Positions 23,911 through 31,622 of a stretch of 64,000 nucleotides of DNA are shown in pieces. Under the pieces are notes generated by a model. It saw only the letters and a list, made by a program, of their open reading frames with translations, searched no databases and was not told where the DNA came from. The stretch comes from JAWPMT01 sp965242775 (GTDB lineage: Bacteria; Bacteroidota; Bacteroidia; Cytophagales; Cyclobacteriaceae): contig CBDETI010000034.1 in the NCBI GenBank assembly GCA_965242775.1, positions 62,001 through 126,000 of the forward strand, in the 5' to 3' direction. A program made the translations under genes and the position numbers. Numbering within the stretch: the first letter of the stretch is position 1; every line of letters begins with the position of its first letter.

Positions 23911-23939
23911 AGGCAATGCCCTCTGCCTGAAGCACTGCC
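23911..23939. repeat. Hairpin 3 of the array
   Basis: GGCAATGC pairs with GCACTGCC with an A-C mismatch in the same place as in hairpin 2. It is preceded by AAACAAAAAAA and followed 17 bases later by the ATG of a small gene at 23956. AGGCAATGCC here and AGGTGATGCC in hairpin 2 differ at two of ten bases. Apart from these hairpins the stretch 23466-23955 shows no convincing gene. Confidence 0.5.
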
Positions 23940-23955
23940 ACATAAAGAACCAGCT

Positions 23956-24072
23956 ATGGAAAATAGTACTCACTATTTCAAGGCCGAAAATCGCATGAAT
24001 GTAGCAAATGATATGAAGGAGTTCGACGAACTACAGAAAACTCCCGGACGAGTCCGCGACTATATCTGTTAA
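23956..24072 (+). CDS. Tiny early phage protein
   Basis: 38 residues from the ATG at 23956 to the TAA at 24070. Charged helical sequence (ENRMNVANDMKEFDELQK) ending in GRVRDYIC. It follows the third hairpin directly. Its small size makes the call uncertain, but codon use looks normal. Confidence 0.4.
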   Translation: MENSTHYFKAENRMNVANDMKEFDELQKTPGRVRDYIC

Positions 24073-24100
24073 CTCAAATTAGGATTGAAAAGTAAGCGAC

Positions 24101-24256
24101 ATGGAGGTATTCATAATTATAGTATTTGGGTTGGCTACCGTAAGAAGCGTCTACCCCTTAACTGACAAAGAGAAGTGGAGTCTTGCACAAGTGTTGTCAT
24201 CCGGGATCACAGTTGCCGGGTACATCGCCTTGTTGAATCATTTCTTAAATCATTAA
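24101..24256 (+). CDS. Small membrane protein
   Basis: 51 residues: a hydrophobic N-terminus (MEVFIIIVFGLATVRSVYPL), a charged loop (TDKEKWS) and a second weaker hydrophobic segment (LSSGITVAGYIALLNHF), giving a hairpin in the membrane. It precedes the methyltransferase by 14 bases. Function unknown. Confidence 0.5.
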   Translation: MEVFIIIVFGLATVRSVYPLTDKEKWSLAQVLSSGITVAGYIALLNHFLNH

Positions 24257-24270
24257 CCGATCGAAATTGA

Positions 24271-25499
24271 ATGTTGGATAGTCCCAACACATATAGCCAA
24301 ACAATACTCAGTATCGGGCCTGGACAGCGCGGAATTGAAAGAGGCATCGAAAGGGTTATTGGACCGCTCAGAGTTGCGGCTTATGTGGAAATCGAAGCCT
24401 TTATCATCGAGAACCTTATCCTCGGTATGGAACAGGGCTTGGTGGCTCCGTCTCCTATTTGGGCGGATCTTAAGACCTCTCAGACCAGAAGGCTTTTATA
24501 ACAAGATACACGGAATCACTGCCGGCTATCCGTGCCAACCATTCAGCAACGCCGGGCTCAGGAAAGGAACACAGGAACCCAAGACACCTTTTCCCGTTTA
24601 TTGAGGGAGTTATCCGAGCAACTAGACCTATTTGGTGCTTCTTTGAGAACGTCGCCGGCCACCTCAATCTCGGATTTCCCGAAGTTTATGCCAGCCTTTC
24701 AAACCTGGGTTACTCAGTTGAGGCAGGAATCTACACAGCGGCAGAAGTTGGCGCACCGCATAAGAGAGAACGATTATTCATACTCGCAGTGGGGAACACC
24801 TACTGCAATGAGCAGGCCTCGCAAGGAGGAGACTTTGCAAAAATGCTTGGACTTCAGAATGGGGAATGGACAGAACACGGTTCCTCTTTATCTAGAGGTG
24901 ATGATGGGAGAAACAAGCTGGGGAACCCCAAGAGTTTCAACCAACGGAGGTCGGGGCAACCTGAACAATCCGGAGCAAGCCCGACTAGAAGATCAGGTTC
25001 TGAAATGGCCCACACCAGCCGCCCAGGATCACGGAGGGTCGACGAGATCAGATTTCAGTCCGAAGCTGAGCGAGATGGCGACAAAGTTTCCAACTCCTGC
25101 GGCAAGGGACTTCAGGGACGGAAAAAGCAATCAGGTTCACAACTCGCGCCCCCTGAACGAAGTGGTGGTGAGAAATCACTTCCCTACTCCGTACGCAACA
25201 ATGGAAAGGAAGTACAAATTGAAGAAGGGCTCCCAGTCATCCGACAGGAATTTGAGTGCAATGGCAATTCGGGGGGAACTCGATGGCCTTCCGGACCAGG
25301 AGAACTCCAAGCAGAGTGGGAAGAGCCGCGTACAATTGAACCCGGCATGGGTTGCACAATTGATGGGTACAACTTTAGAGAAGACCTTCTTCGCATGTAT
25401 GGAAATGGAGTTGTCGAGCAAACAGCAGAACTCGCCTGGCGAGACCTCTGGCGGAAACAACTTGAAAATATTAACCGAGCCGCAGGGCTCAGAAAATGA
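24271..25499 (+). pseudogene. C5 cytosine DNA methyltransferase with two +1 frameshifts
   Basis: Three frames join into one methyltransferase of about 408 residues. Frame one (from 24271) holds motif I-like ILSIGPGQRGIERGIERVIG and YVEIEAFIIENL...PIWADLKT; near 24478-24482 it must shift by one base to RPEGFYNKIHGITAGYPCQPFSNAG, with the catalytic Pro-Cys-Gln-Pro of motif IV; near 24580-24582 an extra base must be skipped to give PRHLFPFIEGVIR, FFENVAGHL (motif VI), GAPHKRERLFIL (motif VIII) and, at the end, DLLRMYGNGVVEQTAELAWRD (motif X). Phage enzymes of this kind protect DNA from restriction. As read it cannot give a full enzyme unless ribosomes shift twice; loss or sequence error are both possible. 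Confidence 0.75.
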
Positions 25500-25515
25500 T
25501 CGAAATGACAGGTAA
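24532..25515 (+). CDS. Overlapping frame in the methyltransferase recognition region
   Basis: A 327-codon frame overlapping the last two thirds of the methyltransferase. From about 24785 it contains repeated WGTPTAM, SWGTPRV, KWPTPAAQD and FPTPAARDFRDG units and LNPAWVAQLMG near the end, all features I associate with the target-recognition part of phage C5 methyltransferases. The other frame over the same bases has ordinary family features as well. It may be an overlapping gene, a C-terminal alternative reached by frameshift, or a fossil frame. The ATG at 24532 is only the first available start; expression is unproven. Confidence 0.35.
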   Translation: MPTIQQRRAQERNTGTQDTFSRLLRELSEQLDLFGASLRTSPATSISDFPKFMPAFQTWVTQLRQESTQRQKLAHRIRENDYSYSQWGTPTAMSRPRKEETLQKCLDFRMGNGQNTVPLYLEVMMGETSWGTPRVSTNGGRGNLNNPEQARLEDQVLKWPTPAAQDHGGSTRSDFSPKLSEMATKFPTPAARDFRDGKSNQVHNSRPLNEVVVRNHFPTPYATMERKYKLKKGSQSSDRNLSAMAIRGELDGLPDQENSKQSGKSRVQLNPAWVAQLMGTTLEKTFFACMEMELSSKQQNSPGETSGGNNLKILTEPQGSENDRNDR

Positions 25516-25798
25516 GCAATTCATAGAAAACATAGACTTCTATAACGAAAGCATGCCAGTTCAAGTGGCCGGAAAGGATGAGCCTCGATGGACGAATGAA
25601 CAGGCAGCGTGGCTTGTAGAGCGCTACGCAGAACTTGAGGAGTTGAGAGAAGACCAAAACCAGGTCAAAGACATTTTGCAGAGGCTTGTGGATTTGAAGA
25701 ACTACAAAAACAGATATGGAAAAGATGAGCATTACCGTAGAGAGCAGCCCATTCTTTGGGAAGCAGCAATACAGATATTGGCAAAACCGGACCATTAA
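25496..25798 (+). CDS. Hypothetical phage protein
   Basis: 100 residues starting with an ATGA overlap with the methyltransferase stop (25496-25499). Mostly helical and acidic, with a Trp-containing middle (RWTNEQAAWLVERYAELEEL). Coupling to the methyltransferase suggests coordinated expression. No family recognised. Confidence 0.5.
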   Translation: MIEMTGKQFIENIDFYNESMPVQVAGKDEPRWTNEQAAWLVERYAELEELREDQNQVKDILQRLVDLKNYKNRYGKDEHYRREQPILWEAAIQILAKPDH

Positions 25799-25814
25799 AT
25801 AACAATACATAGAT

Positions 25815-26366
25815 ATGAGATTAACAAATCAGAAAAGAGAGGAAATCGTCGTCACAGTGATGGCTAAAATCTTTGAAACGGAGGAATTAGAACTTGATCA
25901 GAAACAGAATGATTTGGGGTATGAAGCTTACTGCCATCAATACCCTGAGGAAATGCGAAAGAAGATGGCAGACTTACCAGTTGGCTGGTTACACGAATCG
26001 GATACATACCACATTCAATTCGGTCACATTCATCGACACTTCCAGCACTCAGAATCACTCAGGTTTATCGCTAGACACAAAAACTCTTACAATGTTTATC
26101 TGGACAAACTCGACAACCCAAAGAGTCCAGTGATGAAAAAGTTCATGGAACTGGAGAAAATGGAGAAATCTCTGAAAGGTCGAAAGACTCAAATGGAGTC
26201 GCAGGTGAAGTCTGTTGTTTACTCTGTCAACACTATAAACCAGCTTAAGAATATCTGGCCGGAACTGTTTGAACATATCGAAATCAAGCATGCAGAGAGG
26301 GAGAAGTTGGCGTTAGCTCCATTGCTGAGAAATGTGAATTCGGCATTGGCTTCCAAAGATTCATAA
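25815..26366 (+). CDS. Nmad5-like phage protein (tentative)
   Basis: 183 residues. The start MRLTNQKREEIVVTVMAKIF resembles the N-terminus of phage proteins of the nucleotide-modification-associated domain 5 type (MRLT..mRe.fv..VM). The rest is helical with a His-rich middle (YHIQFGHIHRHFQH). Those proteins are proposed to act with DNA-modification enzymes, which fits the methyltransferase two genes upstream. The match is from memory of the family and covers mainly the first 30 residues. Confidence 0.45.
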   Translation: MRLTNQKREEIVVTVMAKIFETEELELDQKQNDLGYEAYCHQYPEEMRKKMADLPVGWLHESDTYHIQFGHIHRHFQHSESLRFIARHKNSYNVYLDKLDNPKSPVMKKFMELEKMEKSLKGRKTQMESQVKSVVYSVNTINQLKNIWPELFEHIEIKHAEREKLALAPLLRNVNSALASKDS

Positions 26367-26378
26367 CACTGGTGCAGA

Positions 26379-26546
26379 ATGCTTTTAATAATTCTCAGTT
26401 TCGCCGTTCTGGTTGCTTCGTTGGCTTTTTTTATTCTAACAATATTGCGGGTTATAACTGAACACCGAATGCTCAAGAGGGGAAACATTGAAACAATTGA
26501 GATAACTTGGCTAAGAACTAAAATTACCTTCCAAAAAAAAGCGTGA
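26379..26546 (+). CDS. Small single-pass membrane protein
   Basis: 55 residues from the ATG at 26379 to the TGA at 26544-26546. One strongly hydrophobic helix at the N-terminus (MLLIILSFAVLVASLAFFIL) followed by a basic cytoplasmic part. It lies between the Nmad5-like gene and the integrase. A holin-like role is conceivable but unsupported. Confidence 0.45.
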   Translation: MLLIILSFAVLVASLAFFILTILRVITEHRMLKRGNIETIEITWLRTKITFQKKA

Positions 26547-26576
26547 GCAGCTGGAGATTATAAATTTGCTTTTAAG

Positions 26577-28094
26577 GTGAGGTGCATCGGCTACATTAGA
26601 GTTTCAACAGACGAGCAGGCCCTTCGAGGTGGATCGCTCACTAATCAGCGAGATCGTATTCTGCAATATGCTCACTTGAACGGCTTTATTGTCGACAAAA
26701 TCTTCTCTGAGGACTATAGCGCAAAGACATTCGACAGGCCAGAGTGGAAGAAACTATTCAAATACTGCCAATACCACAAAAAGGAAATTCAGGCCATATT
26801 GGTTGTCAGATGGGATAGGTTCTCACGAAACGCGAGCGAAAGCTATCAAGTCATTGACCGTCTTAAAAGGATGAGCATTGAGGTAATAGCAGCAGAGCAA
26901 CCTCTTGACCTATCAGTACCTGAAAGCAAGCTGATGTTAAGCTATTACTTGACAAGTCCAGAGGTTGAAAATGATAGGCGCAGCATCAATGTCAAGCAGG
27001 GTATGATTCAAAAACTTAAGCGTGGAGAGTGGATGGCTGGAAAGCTTCCGCGCGGGTTTTGGAAAGACCGCAATACAGGAGAAATATCCATTACCAAAGA
27101 TGGTGAGCTTATTCGACGAGGTTTTGAATTAGTGCTTAAAGGATCCGGAATATCAGAGGTAGCGGCAGAAATCTCAATACTTGGGTTTACTCAGTCTCCC
27201 AAAATTTGGAGTAAAACTTTAAGGAATGTCTTTTATGCAGGAAAAATAACGCATTCGCTGATAGACTATGAGGTCATCGAAGGCAAGCACACAGGTCTTA
27301 TCTCATATGAGGACTTTAACAAGGTTCAGGAGGTTTTGAAGGCAAATGTAAAAGGGCCTAGAAACGGTGATGACTTACGTCTCCCTCTCAAGCACTTTCT
27401 GCTTTGTGATGATTGTAAGAGACCCTTAACCGCATACCAAGTCAAAAAGAAACAAACGAAAACCGGATACAGGGAAAAGAAAAGCAAGCCCACTTATTAC
27501 AAATGCAACACTCCAGGATGTAAAGTCAATGTTAGCACAAATTTTCTGCATAGTTCTTTCCAGGAAATGCTATACGGTATTGTAGTAAATGAAGAAATCA
27601 TCGGGATTTTAACCCAAAGACTAACGTATACATTTAATCGACTATCCTCGGAATCCAAAAATGAATTAAAGGCGATACGACAGCATCTTACCGAAGTAAA
27701 TACTCGGCTCAACAACGCGGACCACAAGTTTATTGACGGGAGTATAGATACAGGAACATACCAAAGAGTCAAGAATGAATTACTCGAAAAAAAGGTTTTA
27801 CTAGAGTCAGAAAGTGGGAAGCGTGAGCGAACCTTATCGAACCCCAGGAAATTCATTGAATTCAGTCTGAAGTTATTATCAAAACTGCCTGAAATATGGC
27901 AAAAAAGCCATTTAAGGGAAAAAATAGCCTTACAGAGGTTACTCTTTCCGGAGGGGTTAACCTACAACAAGACTGAGGGGGTTTATCGAACCCCTTCAAT
28001 CAATCGCCTTTTCCTCCATTTTGCACTTGAATGCGGTAAAAACAGAAAAGGCCAGCAAAAATTGCTGACCTTATTCACTTTCGGCAGTCCCTAG
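26577..28094 (+). CDS. Large serine integrase
   Basis: 505 residues from a GTG start at 26577. The N-terminal resolvase domain has catalytic Ser10 in GYIRVSTDEQ, the Arg-containing WDRFSRNASE and the E helix; then the recombinase domain (residues 155-250), a zinc-ribbon domain with Cys at LLCDDCKR and YKCNTPGC, and a coiled-coil-containing C-terminal part. This is the standard layout of large serine integrases that insert phage DNA at a specific host site. It is the last prophage gene and its final codons lie inside the tRNA-Glu gene at 28085-28156, so the attachment site is the 3' end of that tRNA. Confidence 0.9.
   Translation: MRCIGYIRVSTDEQALRGGSLTNQRDRILQYAHLNGFIVDKIFSEDYSAKTFDRPEWKKLFKYCQYHKKEIQAILVVRWDRFSRNASESYQVIDRLKRMSIEVIAAEQPLDLSVPESKLMLSYYLTSPEVENDRRSINVKQGMIQKLKRGEWMAGKLPRGFWKDRNTGEISITKDGELIRRGFELVLKGSGISEVAAEISILGFTQSPKIWSKTLRNVFYAGKITHSLIDYEVIEGKHTGLISYEDFNKVQEVLKANVKGPRNGDDLRLPLKHFLLCDDCKRPLTAYQVKKKQTKTGYREKKSKPTYYKCNTPGCKVNVSTNFLHSSFQEMLYGIVVNEEIIGILTQRLTYTFNRLSSESKNELKAIRQHLTEVNTRLNNADHKFIDGSIDTGTYQRVKNELLEKKVLLESESGKRERTLSNPRKFIEFSLKLLSKLPEIWQKSHLREKIALQRLLFPEGLTYNKTEGVYRTPSINRLFLHFALECGKNRKGQQKLLTLFTFGSP
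28036..28072 (-). terminator. Terminator of the tRNA-Glu gene, inside the integrase coding end
   Basis: Read on the minus strand, AAGGTCAGCAA pairs with TTGCTGGCCTT around a three-base loop and is followed by TTTTCTGTTTTT. It lies 13 bases downstream of the tRNA 3' end and within the last codons of the integrase gene. Confidence 0.65.
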
Positions 28095-28156
28095 GGGAAT
28101 CGAACCCCTGTTTCCAGGATGAAAACCTGGCGTCCTAACCCCTAGACGAAGGGACC
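28085..28156 (-). tRNA. tRNA-Glu (anticodon TTC), right prophage attachment site
   Basis: On the minus strand the 72-base gene reads GGTCCCT at its 5' end, pairs with AGGGACT, has the anticodon loop TTTTCAT between CCAGG and CCTGG and the T loop GGTTCGATTCC. The CCA end is not encoded. The 3' end is in phage-derived sequence shared with the integrase gene, so insertion kept the gene functional. Confidence 0.9.
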
Positions 28157-28270
28157 GTAACAGGTTTTTAGACCCTCTTTTTACCAGAAGGATCGATCTG
28201 GCGTCCTACTCGTGACCCGTAGCCTTGGCGAAGGATCAACCCCTAGACGAAGGGACCGTAACAGGTTTTT
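28137..28270. repeat. 33-bp direct repeats including a degenerate tRNA-Glu 5' half
   Basis: Bases 28137-28169 and 28238-28270 are identical and contain the first 20 bases of tRNA-Glu plus its upstream flank. The second copy continues into an interrupted tRNA-like sequence: a 30-base insertion, then AGGACGCCAG and a disrupted anticodon stem. No complete second tRNA can be folded. It is a relic of an earlier integration or a decayed tandem tRNA. The rest of 28271-28395 shows no feature. Confidence 0.6.
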
Positions 28271-28395
28271 GGATTCTCTTTTTTCCCAGGCGAATCTCCC
28301 TGGCACAACCAAGACCTTTCAGCCTTGATTATTTCGGAGGGCAAAAATAGATATGCCCTAGTCATTTGCAAATAAAAAACAGGAAATATTTTCAG

Positions 28396-28695
28396 CTAAC
28401 AAACCATGCCACCATCCGGATCCAGATAACAAGCATCAGCTGAAATCGATCTGCTCCAGTTCACTTCCTTCTCCAGTTGCTCCAGAAACTGATGGATGAG
28501 CTCTTTACCTTTTATCACATTGCCATTTTCCAGTAGATAAGGTAAGGCAGTTGTCACGTTTTTCATTACCTCGTAGGCAACAACCATATCTTTCAGACGT
28601 TCTTCGATCTCGTCTGCCAACTGGCTACTTAAGGGTCTAATTAATGTCAACATGGCGTTTACAAAAGGCGTATGTAAATAACGAATAATCCTCAA
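28396..28695 (-). CDS. Hypothetical protein, first host gene after the prophage
   Basis: 99 residues, helical (SSQLADEIEERLKDMVVAYE and a second amphipathic helix LIHQFLEQLEKEV), with a short Cys/Asp-containing end. A second start at residue 15 is possible. No domain recognised. It stands alone between the tRNA and gapA and is transcribed away from gapA. Confidence 0.45.
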   Translation of the reverse strand: MRIIRYLHTPFVNAMLTLIRPLSSQLADEIEERLKDMVVAYEVMKNVTTALPYLLENGNVIKGKELIHQFLEQLEKEVNWSRSISADACYLDPDGGMVC

Positions 28696-28760
28696 AGAAG
28701 TTCATGCAATCGTTTGACTTTTTTAATATGGATTTTAATCCACTGAGGGGCTTTTAGAAG

Positions 28761-28791
28761 TTTGTTTAGGTTGTTTAGAGTTATACATTTG
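28761..28791 (+). promoter_or_regulatory. Bacteroidota-type promoter of gapA
   Basis: TTTG at 28761-28764, exactly 19 bases, then TACATTTG at 28784-28791, matching the Bacteroidota sigma-A consensus TTTG-N19-TAnnTTTG. The gapA start codon is 38 bases downstream. Confidence 0.7.
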
Positions 28792-28829
28792 CACCTCAAT
28801 TTTATTGACGTTCTTTAAAACCATAAGTC

Positions 28830-29825
28830 ATGTCTAAAGCAAAAGTTGCTATCAATGGATTCGGTAGGATCGGAAGAATCTCTTTCCGGGCCCTATTGAA
28901 CAAAGACAATGTAGATGTTGTCGCTATCAATGACCTTACAGATCCAAAAACATTGGCGCATCTCCTGAAATACGATTCTGCCCAGGGGCAGTTTCCAGGT
29001 ACGGTAGAGGCCGGCGACAATGCTTTGATCATCAACGGAACTTCTATTCCGGTATACGCGGAACGCGATCCTGCCAACCTTCCTTGGTCAGATCTTGGCA
29101 TCGAGATTGTTCTGGAGTCTACAGGTATCTTCACTAACCCTGAAGGAGCTGGCAAACACTTGCAGGCAGGCGCGAAGAAAGTAGTTATCTCAGCCCCGGC
29201 AAAGGGCGATATCCCATTCGTCGTATTGGGCGTCAATGACGATACGCTTACAGGAGCTGAAACCATTCTATCCAATGCCTCCTGTACTACCAATTGCCTG
29301 GCACCAATGGTGAAAGTACTGGAAGATAATTGGGGAATTGTCAGCGGATACATGACCACCGTACATGCTTACACCGCCGATCAAAGATTACAAGATGCTC
29401 CTCACAAAGACCTGAGAAGAGCAAGAGCTGCAGGCGTTTCCATTGTTCCGACCAGCACTGGAGCTGCAGGCGCCGTTGGAAAAGTGATCCCTTCTGTCAA
29501 AGGAAAACTAGATGGCTTCGCAATGCGAGTGCCTACACTTACCGGATCAATCACAGATTTTACTGCTACCCTGGCCAAGCCGGCAACTGCCGAAGAGATT
29601 AACGCAGCTATGAAAGCCGCCAGCGAAGCTGGCCTGAAAGGCGTCATGCAATACACGGATGAACCTCTTGTATCAGTAGATATTATTGGAAACCCTCATT
29701 CATGCATATTCGACTCTGACCTGACCAAAGCTACTGGCACCTTGGTGAAGGTGGTAGGCTGGTATGACAATGAGGCGGGTTATTCCAACCGATCAGCGGA
29801 CTTGATTTCAAGACTTGCTGGTTAA
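28830..29825 (+). CDS. gapA: Type I glyceraldehyde-3-phosphate dehydrogenase
   Basis: 331 residues, the normal length. The enzyme oxidises glyceraldehyde 3-phosphate with NAD and phosphate in glycolysis. Visible: the N-terminal NAD-binding INGFGRIGRISFRAL, the active-site Cys152 in SNASCTTNCLAP, the TTVHAYTADQ loop, SVVPTSTGAA-like SIVPTSTGAAGAVGKVIP, and WYDNEAGYSNR near the end. It has its own promoter and terminator, so it is a single-gene unit. Some Bacteroidota carry two gap genes; this appears to be the glycolytic type. Confidence 0.95.
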   Translation: MSKAKVAINGFGRIGRISFRALLNKDNVDVVAINDLTDPKTLAHLLKYDSAQGQFPGTVEAGDNALIINGTSIPVYAERDPANLPWSDLGIEIVLESTGIFTNPEGAGKHLQAGAKKVVISAPAKGDIPFVVLGVNDDTLTGAETILSNASCTTNCLAPMVKVLEDNWGIVSGYMTTVHAYTADQRLQDAPHKDLRRARAAGVSIVPTSTGAAGAVGKVIPSVKGKLDGFAMRVPTLTGSITDFTATLAKPATAEEINAAMKAASEAGLKGVMQYTDEPLVSVDIIGNPHSCIFDSDLTKATGTLVKVVGWYDNEAGYSNRSADLISRLAG

Positions 29826-29844
29826 GCCATAACTTACTTTTAGC

Positions 29845-29879
29845 AAAAGAGGCCATCATTCGTTGATGACCTCTTTTTA
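29845..29879 (+). terminator. Terminator of gapA
   Basis: AAAGAGG.CATCA pairs with TTGATG.CCTCTTT around TTCG-type loop bases, followed by TTTTTAT. The stem contains one mismatch. Confidence 0.8.
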
Positions 29880-29898
29880 TTTCAGGCTATTTGGTCCC

Positions 29899-31527
29899 TC
29901 AAAAGGACTTGGAAGTGAAAACTGCTGTTTTCTCCCCAGATCTGAAAGAGTCCGTATCGCTCACTGAGCTTGCCAAAGAATAGGTATTCAACGTCACCAG
30001 ATTGTAGGCACCACCGCTTACCTGTATTTCAAAAACCTTCCAGGTATCACCCGAGATAGTACCAGTAGTTGGAGGCGTATAGGTCGCTATGGAGCCAGTT
30101 GAGTCAAACACTTCCACAACTGTCGGAGAATCCACTATCGGCTGGGCACCTGCACTAGAAAACCTATTGGTATAATTATGGACCGAGTATCTATAAGTGC
30201 CGTCGCGCAGTTCTTCAATAGTTGTAGTTTCCGGTCCAAAACTGGAAGTATCGTCAACATCAAGGTTTACATCGCTGTTGCTAGGTGTTTTACTTCGGAA
30301 ATACATATGAAACCTCGATGCATCGGAAGCTGGTCCAGTCAAGTGCGTATCCAGATCGCGTGGAGAGGAACCCCAGGTCAATATCACCCTGATCTCCCCC
30401 TCACCTACTGTCTCAACCACAGTAGATTGTGCCAGTTCATTAGTGCCTGAGGAGAAAGTTAGGTTCTCCACAACCCTATCTGTAAAGCCGGTTAGAGTTA
30501 TAATGCAAACGTACGAGCCAGTAGGCGCATTGTTGATCGTATAAGTCCCTGAGGAATTACTCTCCGTTATCAAGGCTGGTGAGGACGTATCCGCCTCACT
30601 AGTGGTCGCACCCTCGGCAAAAGCCACCCGCGCGCCCTCCAGGCCTGAACCGGTCTGAGAATTGATCACTGTACCCGTGATGGTGGCCTCACCCACGATA
30701 GTAAAGTCCTCATCGGTATCCCCCGTCACCGTTAGCGATCCGCTAAAAGTAGTATACCCTGTCCGCGAAATGCTCACATCATAAGATCCCGATGGTATAG
30801 AGGAAATCGAGAAGTTTCCACTTCCGTCTGTCACACCAGATCCCACGGTGCTTCCTCCCGTAGCCAAAGTAACAGTTGCCGAGGACACTCCTACTGCACT
30901 CACGTTAGTAACCGTACCAGTAATATCAAAGCCCTCAGGCTCAAGCGCTATCCGGAGTTCGACATCCTGATTGGTATTGATATTCGCGTTGGTATTCTCC
31001 GTAGTGTAGCCGTTTAGTGATACCGCAATTTCATAGCTTCCCAAATCGAGGTTGGCAATCCTAAATTCGCCATATTGATCCGAAACCGCCGAACCCATCG
31101 TACTTCCCGACTGGCTAGCTTCGATCGTAGCACCACTCAAAACTGCATTGGTCGTCTGGTCATAGACCGCTCCAAAAATATCCCCCACCTCTGAGTCGAG
31201 GTTAAAATCCAATCCTTCTACACCCTGCGCCGTAAGTGTCACATTTTGTTGTTCCTCCCCAAAATCCTGGGCAGCAACACTCACAACATAGGTCCCGAGC
31301 GCAAGATCTTCGAATATGAAAAAACCAGCTCCATCAGTAGTGGCACTGGAAATCGCCGTTTCACTTTCGTCAGACAAGGTCACAGAGGCACCACTAACCA
31401 GCTCCGTTTGGTTTCGTACTACACCCGAAATATGGGCAAGCGGCTCCGGGTCGTCTCCTCCACACGAATTGAAAAGGAGAACAACTAGTGACAAGTAAAG
31501 CGGCAAAGGGCTATAGAAACGCTTCAT
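29899..31527 (-). CDS. Lipoprotein with repeated carboxypeptidase-regulatory-like domains
   Basis: 542 residues from the ATG at 31527. A signal peptide ends in a lipobox (LLFNSC) followed by GGDDPEP, the usual Bacteroidota surface lipoprotein start. Four to five beta-sandwich repeats of about 85 residues follow, each with GxVxN..tg..vsGAtV, a G.F.f..l..G.Y...vs..gy core (CarboxypepD_reg-like). The last 140 residues begin RVILTWGSSPRDLDTHLTGP, a domain often seen at the C-terminus of such proteins. Likely exposed on the cell surface; function unknown. It reads convergently toward gapA. Confidence 0.7.
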   Translation of the reverse strand: MKRFYSPLPLYLSLVVLLFNSCGGDDPEPLAHISGVVRNQTELVSGASVTLSDESETAISSATTDGAGFFIFEDLALGTYVVSVAAQDFGEEQQNVTLTAQGVEGLDFNLDSEVGDIFGAVYDQTTNAVLSGATIEASQSGSTMGSAVSDQYGEFRIANLDLGSYEIAVSLNGYTTENTNANINTNQDVELRIALEPEGFDITGTVTNVSAVGVSSATVTLATGGSTVGSGVTDGSGNFSISSIPSGSYDVSISRTGYTTFSGSLTVTGDTDEDFTIVGEATITGTVINSQTGSGLEGARVAFAEGATTSEADTSSPALITESNSSGTYTINNAPTGSYVCIITLTGFTDRVVENLTFSSGTNELAQSTVVETVGEGEIRVILTWGSSPRDLDTHLTGPASDASRFHMYFRSKTPSNSDVNLDVDDTSSFGPETTTIEELRDGTYRYSVHNYTNRFSSAGAQPIVDSPTVVEVFDSTGSIATYTPPTTGTISGDTWKVFEIQVSGGAYNLVTLNTYSLASSVSDTDSFRSGEKTAVFTSKSF

Positions 31528-31622
31528 GGCATTTTTTTGATTTAGGTACAACCATTTAATATACCCACGAAATGCCCAAACGTCCCAATTTTGGGACCTA
31601 CTTGAAATAAAAATACTGAAAA

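Noticed and set aside
24789..25499. Separate 236-residue gene starting at 24789
   Set aside because: The frame is continuous upstream to about 24582 with methyltransferase motifs VI and VIII, so it is the C-terminal part of the frameshifted methyltransferase, not a gene of its own.
1..28094. CRISPR array or anti-phage defence cluster in the prophage
   Set aside because: No regularly spaced direct repeats and no recognisable Cas, toxin-antitoxin or retron genes were seen; the repeats at 19.3-19.6 kb are irregular and in both orientations, and those at 21.5-23.1 kb are one long duplication.
26577..28094. Transposon-type recombinase rather than phage integrase
   Set aside because: The gene lies at the edge of a complete phage structural and early gene set and ends inside the attachment tRNA, which fits a prophage integrase.
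28195..28270. Second functional tRNA-Glu
   Set aside because: The D arm is split by a 30-base insertion and no anticodon or T arm can be formed.
28802..29359. 185-codon minus-strand frame over gapA
   Set aside because: Antisense of the clearly recognised gapA; no independent evidence.
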